From: Ornithinibacillus xuwenensis
Lineage (GTDB): Bacteria; Bacillota; Bacilli; Bacillales; Amphibacillaceae
Direction of reading: 5' to 3'
Assembly: GCF_039614845.1 (NCBI RefSeq)
Contig: NZ_JBDIML010000001.1
Span: 558,001-622,000, forward strand
DNA: 64,000 nucleotides
Shown in pieces: positions 17,638-26,429 of this stretch. Numbering within the stretch: position 1 is the stretch's first letter; each line of letters opens with the position of its first letter. The translations under genes and the position numbers were made by a program. Under the pieces are notes generated by a model. It made no database searches and was not told where the DNA came from. It saw only the letters and a program-made list of their open reading frames with translations.

Positions 17638-18594
17638 ATGGGAAGAGGCGAAAAAGCATACCTTGATCTATGCAATCACATTTTAACTAACGGTACAAAG
17701 CGAGATGATCGTACGGACACCGGAACATATTCTGTCTTTGGTCATCAAATGCGGTTTAACTTAGAAGATGGTTTTCCATTACTAACTACCAAAAGGGTTC
17801 CATTTCGATTAGTAGCTAGTGAATTACTATGGTTTATTAAAGGTGACACTAATATTCGATATTTACTCGAAAATAATAATAATATATGGAACGAATGGGC
17901 ATTTAAAAATTGGATTGAAAGCGATGAATATAAAGGCCCTAACATGGACGACTTTGGAAATCGGATTCAGGTTGATCCAGAATTTAATAAAATATATGAA
18001 GAACAGATGGAAATCTTTAAGAAAAATATTTTAGAAGACGATGTATTTGCAGAGAAGTATGGCGACTTAGGCTCTGTTTATGGTAAGCAATGGAGAGCAT
18101 GGAAGACCTCTCAGAATGAAGTCATTGATCAGTTAAAAGAGGTGATAGATTCCATCCGTCATAACCCGAATTCAAGAAGGCATATTGTCTCAGCATGGAA
18201 CCCTGAAGATATACCTACAATGGCATTACCGCCTTGTCATACCTTATTCCAGTTCTATGTAGCGGATGGAAAGCTTTCTTGTCAATTATATCAACGTAGT
18301 GCGGATGTTTTCTTAGGCGTGCCTTTTAATATTGCAAGTTATGCATTGTTAACGCATCTAATTGCGCATGAAACAGGACTTAAGGTTGGAGAGTTTGTTC
18401 ACACAATGGGGGATGCACATATCTATTCGAATCATATCGAACAAGTGAAAACCCAGATGGAACGTGATATTAGACAATTACCACAGCTATTATTAAATGA
18501 AAATAAACGTTCTATCTTCGATTTTGAATTAACTGATTTTGAACTAAAGGGCTATGACCCTCATCCTACAATAAAAGCTCCAATTGCTGTGTAA
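17638..18594 (+). CDS. thyA: Thymidylate synthase, long form
   Basis: Converts dUMP to dTMP with methylenetetrahydrofolate, yielding dihydrofolate. The 318-residue product carries the roughly 50-residue insertion (about 88-140) seen in the Lactobacillus casei type and absent from the short E. coli type. Catalytic Cys200 lies in LPPCHTLFQF, with RRHIVSAWNP before it and DVFLGVPFNIASYA after it. ATG 17638 follows GGAGGAGA. DHFR, which recycles the product dihydrofolate, starts 11 bp after the stop, a standard thyA-dfrA operon. Confidence 0.97.
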   Translation: MGRGEKAYLDLCNHILTNGTKRDDRTDTGTYSVFGHQMRFNLEDGFPLLTTKRVPFRLVASELLWFIKGDTNIRYLLENNNNIWNEWAFKNWIESDEYKGPNMDDFGNRIQVDPEFNKIYEEQMEIFKKNILEDDVFAEKYGDLGSVYGKQWRAWKTSQNEVIDQLKEVIDSIRHNPNSRRHIVSAWNPEDIPTMALPPCHTLFQFYVADGKLSCQLYQRSADVFLGVPFNIASYALLTHLIAHETGLKVGEFVHTMGDAHIYSNHIEQVKTQMERDIRQLPQLLLNENKRSIFDFELTDFELKGYDPHPTIKAPIAV

Positions 18595-18605
18595 GGAGGA
18601 ACAAT

Positions 18606-19106
18606 ATGATTTCATTATTAGTTGCTATGGATCGTAATCAACTGATAGGCTCCAATAATGATTTACCTTGGTATTTACCAAATGATTTAAAATTCTTTAA
18701 AGAAAAAACCACCGGTCATACTATTGTTATGGGAAGAAAAACCTTCGATTCCATTGGGAGGGCTTTACCGAATCGTCGAAATGTTGTTCTGAGTAGAAAT
18801 ACTGTCCAGCTATCAGAAAATGTTGAGTTCATTCAAGATATGAGTACTATCTTAGAATGGAATCGAGAGAACCCCAATGAGGAATTCTTTGTTATTGGTG
18901 GTGGCGTTTTGTTTGAACATATTTTACCTCATGCTGATCGAATGTACGTCACCTTTATTGATGAAGCGTTTGAAGGAGATATTTATTTCCCGAGTTTTTC
19001 ACTTGAAGAATGGAAGAAAACTTCTAGTACGAAGGGTGAAAGGGACGAAAAAAATCCATACGATTACTATTTTATTCAATATGATCGAGTGAAAACAGTC
19101 GATTAG
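18606..19106 (+). CDS. dfrA: Dihydrofolate reductase
   Basis: NADPH-dependent enzyme that regenerates tetrahydrofolate; the classical trimethoprim target. The 166-residue product starts MISLLVAMDRNQLIGSNNDL. The substrate-binding acidic residue is Asp27 in the PNDLKFFKEKT segment (about 26-36). The NADPH motifs GRKTFDSIG (about 43-51) and FVIGGGVLFEHIL (about 97-109) are intact. AAGGAGG precedes ATG 18606, and the gene is 11 bp from thyA. Nothing in the active-site sequence obviously marks it as a resistant variant, but this cannot be judged by eye. Confidence 0.96.
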   Translation: MISLLVAMDRNQLIGSNNDLPWYLPNDLKFFKEKTTGHTIVMGRKTFDSIGRALPNRRNVVLSRNTVQLSENVEFIQDMSTILEWNRENPNEEFFVIGGGVLFEHILPHADRMYVTFIDEAFEGDIYFPSFSLEEWKKTSSTKGERDEKNPYDYYFIQYDRVKTVD

Positions 19107-19261
19107 AAGTTGTATAAAGCTGGTTTAACTGATAAAATATAGTTGGTTACAAGCTATTGAGCTGTATTTCTATGAACATTTTGTGATATTTTATTAAGTT
19201 ACATACCAAATGAATCGTTTTGGACTATAATTACTTTAATCAGATAGAAGAAGGTGTAAGC

Positions 19262-19465
19262 ATGGCAGGTATAGGTATTCCAGGATTAATATTAATCCTT
19301 GTTATTGCGTTGGTAATTTTTGGGCCAAAAAAGCTACCAGAAATAGGTAAGGCTGCAGGACAAACATTACGTGAATTTAAAAAATCTACTAAAGATTTAA
19401 CTGAAGATGTAACGGATGAAATTAACGAAACGAAAGATGTTGTGAAAGGCAAAGATAACAAATAA
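19262..19465 (+). CDS. tatA: Twin-arginine translocase subunit TatA (first copy)
   Basis: A 67-residue component of the Sec-independent export pore for folded proteins. It has a short N-terminal helix, IGIPGLILILVIALVIFGP (4-22), then hinge KKLPEIGKAAG, amphipathic helix and an acidic/basic tail. The frame is open further upstream, but ATG 19262 is preceded by AAGGTG at 7 bases and gives the family N-terminus. A second, similar TatA follows 19 bp after its stop. TatC lies about 0.4 kb downstream. Confidence 0.93.
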   Translation: MAGIGIPGLILILVIALVIFGPKKLPEIGKAAGQTLREFKKSTKDLTEDVTDEINETKDVVKGKDNK

Positions 19466-19484
19466 ATCTTTTGGAGTGAAATTT

Positions 19485-19688
19485 ATGGGCAGTATAGGTA
19501 TTCCAGGATTAATTCTAATTCTTATTGTTGCATTAGTTGTTTTTGGTCCTTCAAAGCTTCCTGAAATAGGAAAAGCCTTTGGTAGTTCCTTGAAGGAATT
19601 CCGAAATGCTGCAAAAGATATAGTTTCGGAGGAAGATGCAAACAAGCATGTAAATAATCCTTCTAATACGACAATTAAAAATGATTAA
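19485..19688 (+). CDS. tatA: Twin-arginine translocase subunit TatA (second copy)
   Basis: A 67-residue TatA/E-type protein whose membrane helix and hinge (GIPGLILILIVALVVFGP then SKLPEIGKAFG) are nearly the same as in the preceding copy, while the C-terminal tails differ. ATG 19485 is chosen because GGAGTG lies 6 bases before it; the upstream GTG at 19476 lacks such a site. The close similarity suggests tandem duplication. A terminator separates it from tatC. Which copy pairs with TatC is not evident. Confidence 0.92.
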   Translation: MGSIGIPGLILILIVALVVFGPSKLPEIGKAFGSSLKEFRNAAKDIVSEEDANKHVNNPSNTTIKND

Positions 19689-19691
19689 AAA

Positions 19692-19729
19692 AAGGTGTAA
19701 GGTTTATTAACCTTGCATCTTCTTTTCTG
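19692..19729 (+). terminator. Terminator after the tandem tatA genes
   Basis: A 12-bp stem, AAGGTGTAAGGT with ACCTTGCATCTT, with two G-U wobble pairs, followed by TTCTTTTCTG. Confidence 0.75.
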
Positions 19730-19845
19730 TTTGTACCAAACATTAAAGACAGTAGATGTAATGTTCTATTAAGTTTAATGTATTAGAAAATATAGTGAGA
19801 CATGCTTATTTATTACAGTGGCATTTGTTACTAGGAGTGTTTTGT

Positions 19846-20589
19846 ATGGCGAGGAATTATGATGAAAAGGAAATGAATTTTACGGGACATTTATCGGAGC
19901 TACGAAACCGGTTAGTTGTCACGGCAATATTCTTCATTCTTTTCTTTATTGTAAGCTTTATTTTTGTGGAGGATATTTATAATTTTTTTGAGTCTGATAT
20001 TGACTTTAAGCTCACCTTGTTAAGTCCAGGTGAAATTATGTGGATTTGGTTTACGATCGCTGGAGTTGTGGCACTCGCAGGTACGCTTCCAATACTAGCC
20101 TTCCAAATATGGATGTTTATTAAGCCTGGGCTAACTGCAAAGGAGCAAAAAGCGTCGTTAGCATTTATCCCAGCAATCTTTTTATTGTTTATCGGTGGAC
20201 TTGCTTGTGGTTATTTGATGTTTATTAAGTTAATTCTTCCATTCTTGTTGTCATTAAACGATGGTATCTTTAATGAAATGTTTACCGTTGAAAAATATTT
20301 TAAATTTTTACTTCGAGTAACCTTACCATTTGCCATTATTTTTGAGATACCGGTTATTACCATGTTTTTAACAAAACTAGGAATTTTAACTCCTAATATC
20401 ATGCGTAAAACGAGAAAATATGCGTATTTAGTCTTAATTATTATTGCAACCATGGTCACACCACCCGACTTTTTCTTACCAATTTTTGTGGCGATTCCAT
20501 TTATTCTTCTATATGAGATAAGTATCTATCTTGCTGCTATTGTATATCGCAAGAAACAGGAGAAGCACAAGGAATTTATGGAAGCCTAA
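19846..20589 (+). CDS. tatC: Twin-arginine translocase subunit TatC
   Basis: Receptor subunit that binds twin-arginine signal peptides. The 247-residue protein has six membrane helices; the conserved N-terminal HLSELRNRL (13-21) and the loop FQIWMFIKPGLTAKEQ are present. ATG 19846 has AGGAGTG at 6 bases and replaces an unsupported longer frame starting at 19795. It follows the two tatA genes but is separated from them by a terminator and about 120 bp, so it may have its own promoter. I saw no obvious Tat substrate gene next to it. Confidence 0.94.
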   Translation: MARNYDEKEMNFTGHLSELRNRLVVTAIFFILFFIVSFIFVEDIYNFFESDIDFKLTLLSPGEIMWIWFTIAGVVALAGTLPILAFQIWMFIKPGLTAKEQKASLAFIPAIFLLFIGGLACGYLMFIKLILPFLLSLNDGIFNEMFTVEKYFKFLLRVTLPFAIIFEIPVITMFLTKLGILTPNIMRKTRKYAYLVLIIIATMVTPPDFFLPIFVAIPFILLYEISIYLAAIVYRKKQEKHKEFMEA

Positions 20590-20614
20590 TTCGTTTATAT
20601 AAAGGGGGGGTATG

Positions 20615-20836
20615 ATGCGTTCGTTTTATCATTTCATGATGACTTACCGTGGTAAAAAGAAACCAGATGATTCAAGTAGACTTGCAGATTGGATGTTTGA
20701 TGATCATAATTTTCCAAAGCATTCCAAAAGCTATCACGAAATTAGTGATTATCTTGAATGGAATAGTCCGTTTACAAATGCGCTTTCTGTGTTTGACTCC
20801 CTTTGGGATACGTACTTGATGAAGGAAAAAGATTAA
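20615..20836 (+). CDS. yozE: YozE-like protein, SAM-like fold
   Basis: A 73-residue cytoplasmic protein of the YozE family of unknown function. Family residues SFYHFMMTYRG, FPKHSKSYHEISDYLE and FDSLWDTY are clear. Two ATGs lie back to back; the second (20615) is 7 bases after the AAAGGGG core and yields the usual N-terminus MRSFYH, so it is chosen. It follows tatC by 25 bp and is closed by a strong terminator. Confidence 0.88.
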   Translation: MRSFYHFMMTYRGKKKPDDSSRLADWMFDDHNFPKHSKSYHEISDYLEWNSPFTNALSVFDSLWDTYLMKEKD

Positions 20837-20866
20837 ATGCTCTGGAATTAGCTCCAGAGCATTTTT
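20835..20866. terminator. Bidirectional terminator between yozE and yolD-like gene
   Basis: AAATGCTCTGGA pairs with TCCAGAGCATTT around a 6-base loop, with T and A runs. The minus-strand gene stops at 20865. Confidence 0.9.
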
Positions 20867-21194
20867 ATATGACCGTATAAATATCCGTAAACCGAATTGA
20901 AATAGTATCCGCACTTACACTTAGATTGTTTAGTAAGATTGTATGATTTAATGGGTCTAGCTTTTTGATGATCCCGCTTGTATTATGCATTTGTCCATCT
21001 TGATAATAGTTGATTGTTATCGTTTGTTTTTCTTGATATGCCTCGATAATAAATTGATTTAGTATCTCCAGCTCTTGCTCATCCAAAGCCGGCCTTCTTA
21101 CTTTTTTATCTTCTTTCCATATATTCTTTAAGAGCTCAACATGCTCAGGAAGCATTAACGATGTCCATTTAATCGTTCCTCTATCATTCACCAT
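20865..21194 (-). CDS. YolD-like family protein
   Basis: A 109-residue protein of the YolD-like family. The hallmark DRGTIKWTSLMLPEHVELLK (4-23) is followed by an acidic linker and a C-terminal beta-rich part. In Bacillus, yolD-like genes usually sit beside a Y-family DNA polymerase (UvrX/PolY2 type) and some are under SOS control. No polymerase gene is adjacent here, so this copy is an orphan. RBS AGGTGA precedes the ATG. The exact function is unknown. Confidence 0.85.
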   Translation of the reverse strand: MVNDRGTIKWTSLMLPEHVELLKNIWKEDKKVRRPALDEQELEILNQFIIEAYQEKQTITINYYQDGQMHNTSGIIKKLDPLNHTILLNNLSVSADTISIRFTDIYTVI

Positions 21195-21350
21195 TAAAAA
21201 ATCACCTCTATATCATTATATACAAACATTTGTTCGTTATTCAACTTTTCGTTATATGGAGAAGGTCGGAAACGTGTTAAAATGAAAGAAACAATAAAAT
21301 TTAAATAGGTATTTCCTATTACTTATATAAACTTGCAAGGGGGAAATCAG

Positions 21351-22502
21351 ATGAAAGTAATGCATACAGCTGATTGGCATCTCGGAAAGATTGTTAACAG
21401 TGTTCATATGACAGACGAACAGGATTTTATATTAAATCAGTTACTAGAGATTATTAGAGCTGAAAAGCCAGATGTACTTATCATTGCCGGTGACTTATAC
21501 GATCGTGCAATACCACCAAAAGAAGCAGTTGATTTATTAAATCGTATATTTACGACGCTTGTAAAAGATATTCGAATACCGGTATTAGCAATTTCCGGAA
21601 ATCACGACAGTCCTGAGCGACTTGAATTTGGTACAGAGATGTTTCGTGCACAGCACTTATATATTGAGACAAGCCTAAGTAGAAGCCTAAAACCAGTGGT
21701 TCTTACGGATGAACACGGACCAGTATACTTTCACCTGGTACCATATATTGAACCGGCAGAAGCAAGAGCATTCTTTCAGGATGACTCCATCCACTCTCAC
21801 CAAACAGCAATGGAAGCCGTTATCAATTATATAAAAGAGCATCATAACATGAAGGAGCGTCACATATTTGTTGGACATGCCTTTGTGGCAGGGGGAATGG
21901 AATCTGAATCAGAGGAACGACTATCAATGATAGGTGGAACACCATATGTGGATGCAGCTTTATTTCAGGATTTTTCCTATACGGCATTGGGGCATTTGCA
22001 TCAACCGCAGCGAATTAAACGAGATGTCATTCGGTATAGTGGTTCGATTTTAAAATATTCCTTTTCAGAAGCAAACCATAAAAAATCCGTAACTATCGTT
22101 CACCTTGATAAAGAAGGAAATTGTGAACTTGAATTTATCCCATTAGCACCAAAACATGATATGCGTGTGGTAGAAGGTTATTTTCAAGAACTGATTGAAC
22201 AACCATTGGAAGATAATGAGGATTATTTGCACATTCGATTACTCGATAAGGGGCAAATTATCGATCCGATGTACAAGCTGCGAAAAATCTATCCCAATAT
22301 TCTTCGCCTTGAACGTGTAGGGCAATCATCAGCTAAGAGTTTACTAGATTTGCAGCAAATTAGAAAAAAGCAATCACAGTCTCATTCAGAGCTATTTGCA
22401 TCCTTTTATAAAGAGATAACGGATGAAGCTATTGATGAACAAAGAATGGCCTATATTGAAAAAACAATTTCAAGTGTAATCGCGAAAGAAAGAGGGGAAT
22501 AA
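21351..22502 (+). CDS. sbcD: Exonuclease SbcD (Mre11-like nuclease subunit)
   Basis: Metallophosphoesterase subunit of the SbcCD complex, which cuts hairpins and processes double-strand ends. The 383-residue product has motifs I-IV: HTADWHLGK (about 5-13), IAGDLYDRAIPP, SGNHDSPERL and FVGHAFV with GHLHQPQ. The frame is open 18 bp earlier, but ATG 21351 has AAGGGGGA at suitable spacing. Its stop is one base before the sbcC start TTG, so the two are tightly coupled. Confidence 0.96.
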   Translation: MKVMHTADWHLGKIVNSVHMTDEQDFILNQLLEIIRAEKPDVLIIAGDLYDRAIPPKEAVDLLNRIFTTLVKDIRIPVLAISGNHDSPERLEFGTEMFRAQHLYIETSLSRSLKPVVLTDEHGPVYFHLVPYIEPAEARAFFQDDSIHSHQTAMEAVINYIKEHHNMKERHIFVGHAFVAGGMESESEERLSMIGGTPYVDAALFQDFSYTALGHLHQPQRIKRDVIRYSGSILKYSFSEANHKKSVTIVHLDKEGNCELEFIPLAPKHDMRVVEGYFQELIEQPLEDNEDYLHIRLLDKGQIIDPMYKLRKIYPNILRLERVGQSSAKSLLDLQQIRKKQSQSHSELFASFYKEITDEAIDEQRMAYIEKTISSVIAKERGE

Positions 22503-22503
22503 T

Positions 22504-25500
22504 TTGCGAGCATTAAGCCTAAGTTTAACAGCCTTTGGTCCATATCTAGAGAAACAGGTCATTAATTTCGAGGAATTAGGCGATGAAACAATATTCTTAA
22601 TCACTGGACCAACGGGAGCAGGAAAAACAACAATTTTTGATGGAATCTGTTATGCATTATATGGTAAAGCAAGTGGATCAGATCGGGATCAGGATTCACT
22701 TAGAAGCCATTTTGCAGCAAATGATGAACCGACAGAAGTCCAATTTCGTTTTGCATTAAATCAAAAGGAATATGAAATTATTCGTCACCCTAAACAACAA
22801 AAGAAAAAGGAACGTGGTGAAGGATTTACAGATGAGCCAGCAAAAGCCATTCTTTATGAGATTATTAATGGCGAAAGAGAACTAATTTCTTCTCGAATAA
22901 AAGACGTTAATGAAACGATTGAGTCAAAGCTTGGTTTTGATTATGAGCAGTTTCGAAAAATGGTGTTGATACCACAAGGTGAGTTTAGAAAACTAATTTC
23001 AGAGAACAGTAGAGAACGAGAAGCGATATTACAAAAAATATTTCGCACACATTTCTATGAAAAAATTACGGATGAATTAAAGCTGAAAGCAAAAGAATTA
23101 GAGGGCAATATAAAACAATTTGAAGCAGATTTAAACTATGAATTCTCCAAGGTCTACTGGCAGTATATTTCGATAGAAGAGTCAGATTCAGATGCGATAC
23201 GAGCAGAAAAATTGAGCCAGGAAATAGAACAGACGAAGAAACAGCTCGATAATCATAATCAAGTTAAAGCAACGCAATTAGAAAACATAAAGATGGTCGA
23301 GGAGAAACTTCGCAATGCAAGATTGATAGAAGAAAAGTTTAAAGAACAAGAGACTTTAAGAACCGAATTAACACAACTGGAAAAAGATAGTGAAACAATC
23401 ACTACTCAAAAGAAGAAGCTAAAACAAGCACAGATTGCACAGCAAATTATTCCGTTAGAAGAACAGAGTAATGCTCGAAATGTAGAATGGCATAATCAAC
23501 TAAAGCGATTAAATGAGCAAGAAAAAATCGTAAAGCACAAGCAAGGTGAGTATGAAAGCATTGTAATTCGTTTTCAGGAAGCACAAGCGAAAGAAACTGA
23601 ACGCGAACAATTAAAGGAATCCATAAAACTAGCGAAAAATCAGCTAGAACAAGTAAACAGCTATCTAATCCTAAAGCAACAAGTAGAAGAAATTTGGAAG
23701 GATAAAGAAATCCAACAAAGCTCGCTTAAGCAGGTAGAAGAAAAGCAGCAAGCATTAGAAACAGCGTTACAGGAAATTGAACGTAAATTAGAGGAAGAAA
23801 ATCCTTTAACAAAAACATATTATGAAACGAAGGAACAGCTTAATAAGCTAGATGAGTTAATGAAAAAGCTATCCAAGCTGTCATCTGAAACCAAAAGGCT
23901 TCTACATCTTCGTCAGGAATATTCCGTTATTCATCGGACGTATCAAGAAAAGCAACAGGAATTAAAAGAAATAAAAATGAAATATGATATGCTAGAAACC
24001 AAGCAAAAAGAACAATTTGCTGCATTGCTCGCACATAAATTAATCCCTGGTGAACCCTGCCCGGTTTGTGGCTCTCTGGAGCATCCTGATAAGGCACTGC
24101 ATGCTGAAGTAGATAATGATTTTAACGAAATGGAACAATTAAAAATAGCTATCCAGAAAAAAGAAAATGAAGTTGAAACTTATCAGCAGACGTATTTGGA
24201 TCATACCTCTAAAGGGCAGACACAACGACATGAAGTAGAAAAGCTTCAAGAAGAGCTGAACGATGTGCTTCCTGAGGAAATCACTGAAGCGACTATTACG
24301 GAAGTGATGAGTCATGTAGAGAATCGAATAAATAATAGTAAGAAGCAGTTGACTGAAATAACGGAAAAGCTTGAAGTGATAAGTTTATTAAAGCAACAAA
24401 GAGAAGAAATGAAACGAACAAGTACAGAATTAAAACAAACGTTTGAACAACTTTATCGCGCTATTCAAATTAGTCAAGAAGAGCTTGTTCGGACACGAAC
24501 GCAAATAGAGGAAATGGAAAAGCAGCTTCCAGAAGATATAGCAGACCCAAGAGCTTTTGCTGAAGCTTTACGAGAGAAAGAAGCGAATTATCAGCGATTG
24601 ATGAAAGAATGGGAACAATTAAAGTCAGCATATGAGGCTTCACATGAGTCACTCCAAAAAGAAAAAACCGTCTTAGAACAGCTTCGTTCATTTGAAGAAG
24701 AGACAAAGAAAAATTATTATGTGCAGCATGAAGGTTTTCTAAATGCTGTGCAAAACGCCGGCTTCCTATCACAGGAAGCATACACAGTAGCAAAATTACC
24801 CATAGCAGATCAGGCTAAAATGGAAGAAGAAATTCAGGCTTATGAGAATAGAGCAAAACAAATTAGATATCGACTTGAGGAGCTACAGGAGCAGCTATCT
24901 CAAGTGGAAAGAATAAATCTAGCAGAATTAGAAGCGCTTATGGAATCTTATAATAAGCAATTACAAGAAATAAATGATACGTTATTTGCCATGAACGCCA
25001 AAGCAAAACAGGATGAAAGTATTCAACGGGAAGTATCAAGGATTACAGCACGACAAAAGGAACTGGAAAGTGAATACTATATTATTGGTAATTTATCAGA
25101 CCTATCAAGTGGTAATAACGCCTTACGTTTATCCTTTGAGCGATATGTGCTAGCGTCGTTCTTAGATGAGATTCTGTTACAAGCAAATATCAGATTTGAT
25201 CGAATGACAGAGCATCGCTATCAATTGATACGTAGTGGCGAAGTTGCAAAGAGAGGTGCACAAAGCGGATTAGATTTAGAGGTTATGGACCATCACACTG
25301 GCATAACAAGATCTGTAAAAACATTGTCAGGTGGGGAAGGATTCAAAGCAGCCCTCAGTCTGGCGCTTGGATTAGCGGATGTTGTCCAAGCACATGCTGG
25401 TGGTGTTCAGCTTGATACACTATTTATCGATGAAGGGTTTGGTACACTTGATGAAATTTCCTTACAACAAGCAATCGATTGCTTAAAAGACTTACAGGAG

Positions 25501-25620
25501 AGTAATCGATTGCTCGGAATCATTTCCCATGTACCACAGTTGAAAAATGAAATACACACGAAATTAACCATTTCCCCTTCCCATAAAGGGTCTAATTTGA
25601 GATTTACTTTTGGAAATTGA
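22504..25620 (+). CDS. sbcC: Exonuclease SbcC (Rad50-like ATPase subunit)
   Basis: SMC-like ATPase partner of SbcD. The 1038-residue product has N-terminal Walker A GPTGAGKTTIFDGICYALYG, then QGEFRKLI, long coiled coils on both sides of the zinc-hook motif CPVC (Cys519 and Cys522), and the C-terminal ABC signature LSGGEGFKAALSLALGLADV with Walker B FIDEGFGTLDE. Start is TTG 22504, one base after the sbcD stop and 7 bases after AGAGGGG. The length and intact motifs indicate a functional protein. Confidence 0.97.
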   Translation: MRALSLSLTAFGPYLEKQVINFEELGDETIFLITGPTGAGKTTIFDGICYALYGKASGSDRDQDSLRSHFAANDEPTEVQFRFALNQKEYEIIRHPKQQKKKERGEGFTDEPAKAILYEIINGERELISSRIKDVNETIESKLGFDYEQFRKMVLIPQGEFRKLISENSREREAILQKIFRTHFYEKITDELKLKAKELEGNIKQFEADLNYEFSKVYWQYISIEESDSDAIRAEKLSQEIEQTKKQLDNHNQVKATQLENIKMVEEKLRNARLIEEKFKEQETLRTELTQLEKDSETITTQKKKLKQAQIAQQIIPLEEQSNARNVEWHNQLKRLNEQEKIVKHKQGEYESIVIRFQEAQAKETEREQLKESIKLAKNQLEQVNSYLILKQQVEEIWKDKEIQQSSLKQVEEKQQALETALQEIERKLEEENPLTKTYYETKEQLNKLDELMKKLSKLSSETKRLLHLRQEYSVIHRTYQEKQQELKEIKMKYDMLETKQKEQFAALLAHKLIPGEPCPVCGSLEHPDKALHAEVDNDFNEMEQLKIAIQKKENEVETYQQTYLDHTSKGQTQRHEVEKLQEELNDVLPEEITEATITEVMSHVENRINNSKKQLTEITEKLEVISLLKQQREEMKRTSTELKQTFEQLYRAIQISQEELVRTRTQIEEMEKQLPEDIADPRAFAEALREKEANYQRLMKEWEQLKSAYEASHESLQKEKTVLEQLRSFEEETKKNYYVQHEGFLNAVQNAGFLSQEAYTVAKLPIADQAKMEEEIQAYENRAKQIRYRLEELQEQLSQVERINLAELEALMESYNKQLQEINDTLFAMNAKAKQDESIQREVSRITARQKELESEYYIIGNLSDLSSGNNALRLSFERYVLASFLDEILLQANIRFDRMTEHRYQLIRSGEVAKRGAQSGLDLEVMDHHTGITRSVKTLSGGEGFKAALSLALGLADVVQAHAGGVQLDTLFIDEGFGTLDEISLQQAIDCLKDLQESNRLLGIISHVPQLKNEIHTKLTISPSHKGSNLRFTFGN

Positions 25621-25809
25621 GCTACTTTGCAAATAATATAGCGATAATACTCCTGAATTCGTCAATAATCGCGTGATATCGCATGAATAATGTAAGTTCC
25701 TGCGGTTACCCGGGAAATATACCATACAAATTCCTGATGTTCGCCTACACGTATTGTAACCAAATACGTACAATGAACTAGATAATTCTATGAAATGAGG
25801 GATTGTAAG

Positions 25810-26352
25810 ATGGTATTCCCGAGACAACCAAACCATAACAATTTCATGCCACCAAATGACTTTTGGTTTCCAAATAGAGGATACACACAACAACTACCGA
25901 AACAAAATAATATTAGCAACATCCTCAAGCGATTCATAAACCCCAAAGGTAGTACGGATGTTGCAAATATGGCTACAAGGGGCTTCTTTAATCCAACTGC
26001 GACCACCAATGTAACTGACATTGCTACAAAAGGCGTAGGTGGATTATCAAAAACACTAAATAATGTTCAACAGGTATTGAGAGTGGTTGATCAAACTGCT
26101 CCAATCGTTAAACAATATGGCCCTTTAGTGAGAAACTTACCTGCAATGTATCGAATGATGAAAGCATTTAAGGATGCGGATAGCACAGAATCAGCATCAG
26201 AGAGCACGGAAAATAATGTTGAAAGTATTGAAAGTTACAACAGTATTGAAGAAGACTATGAAAGTAATGAGTCTAGTAGTGATTATGAAAGTTACAAATC
26301 GGCTTCTAAGAGAATCAATAATGGTCAGTCTACCCCAAAATTATTTATCTAA
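25810..26352 (+). CDS. YqfQ/VrrA-like protein
   Basis: A 180-residue protein. The N-terminus is rich in Pro, Asn and Phe (QPNHNNFMPPNDFWFPN), the middle has the YqfQ-like segment VDQTAPIVKQYGPLVRNLPA (about 92-111), and the last 60 residues are a Ser/Glu/Tyr-rich, low-complexity acidic tail. The YqfQ/VrrA family in Bacillus is known for variable-length repeat tracts. ATG 25810 has GAGGGA at 7 bases; an ATG 15 bp earlier lacks a site. No signal peptide is seen. Role unknown; the family link is from the central motif only. Confidence 0.7.
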   Translation: MVFPRQPNHNNFMPPNDFWFPNRGYTQQLPKQNNISNILKRFINPKGSTDVANMATRGFFNPTATTNVTDIATKGVGGLSKTLNNVQQVLRVVDQTAPIVKQYGPLVRNLPAMYRMMKAFKDADSTESASESTENNVESIESYNSIEEDYESNESSSDYESYKSASKRINNGQSTPKLFI

Positions 26353-26429
26353 TAAATGCTCAAAACTTGATTTTTTAAGTAAAAAAAGAAAAAATGAGTA
26401 GTAGTAGGAAACTTTTGGAGGTAGGTATC

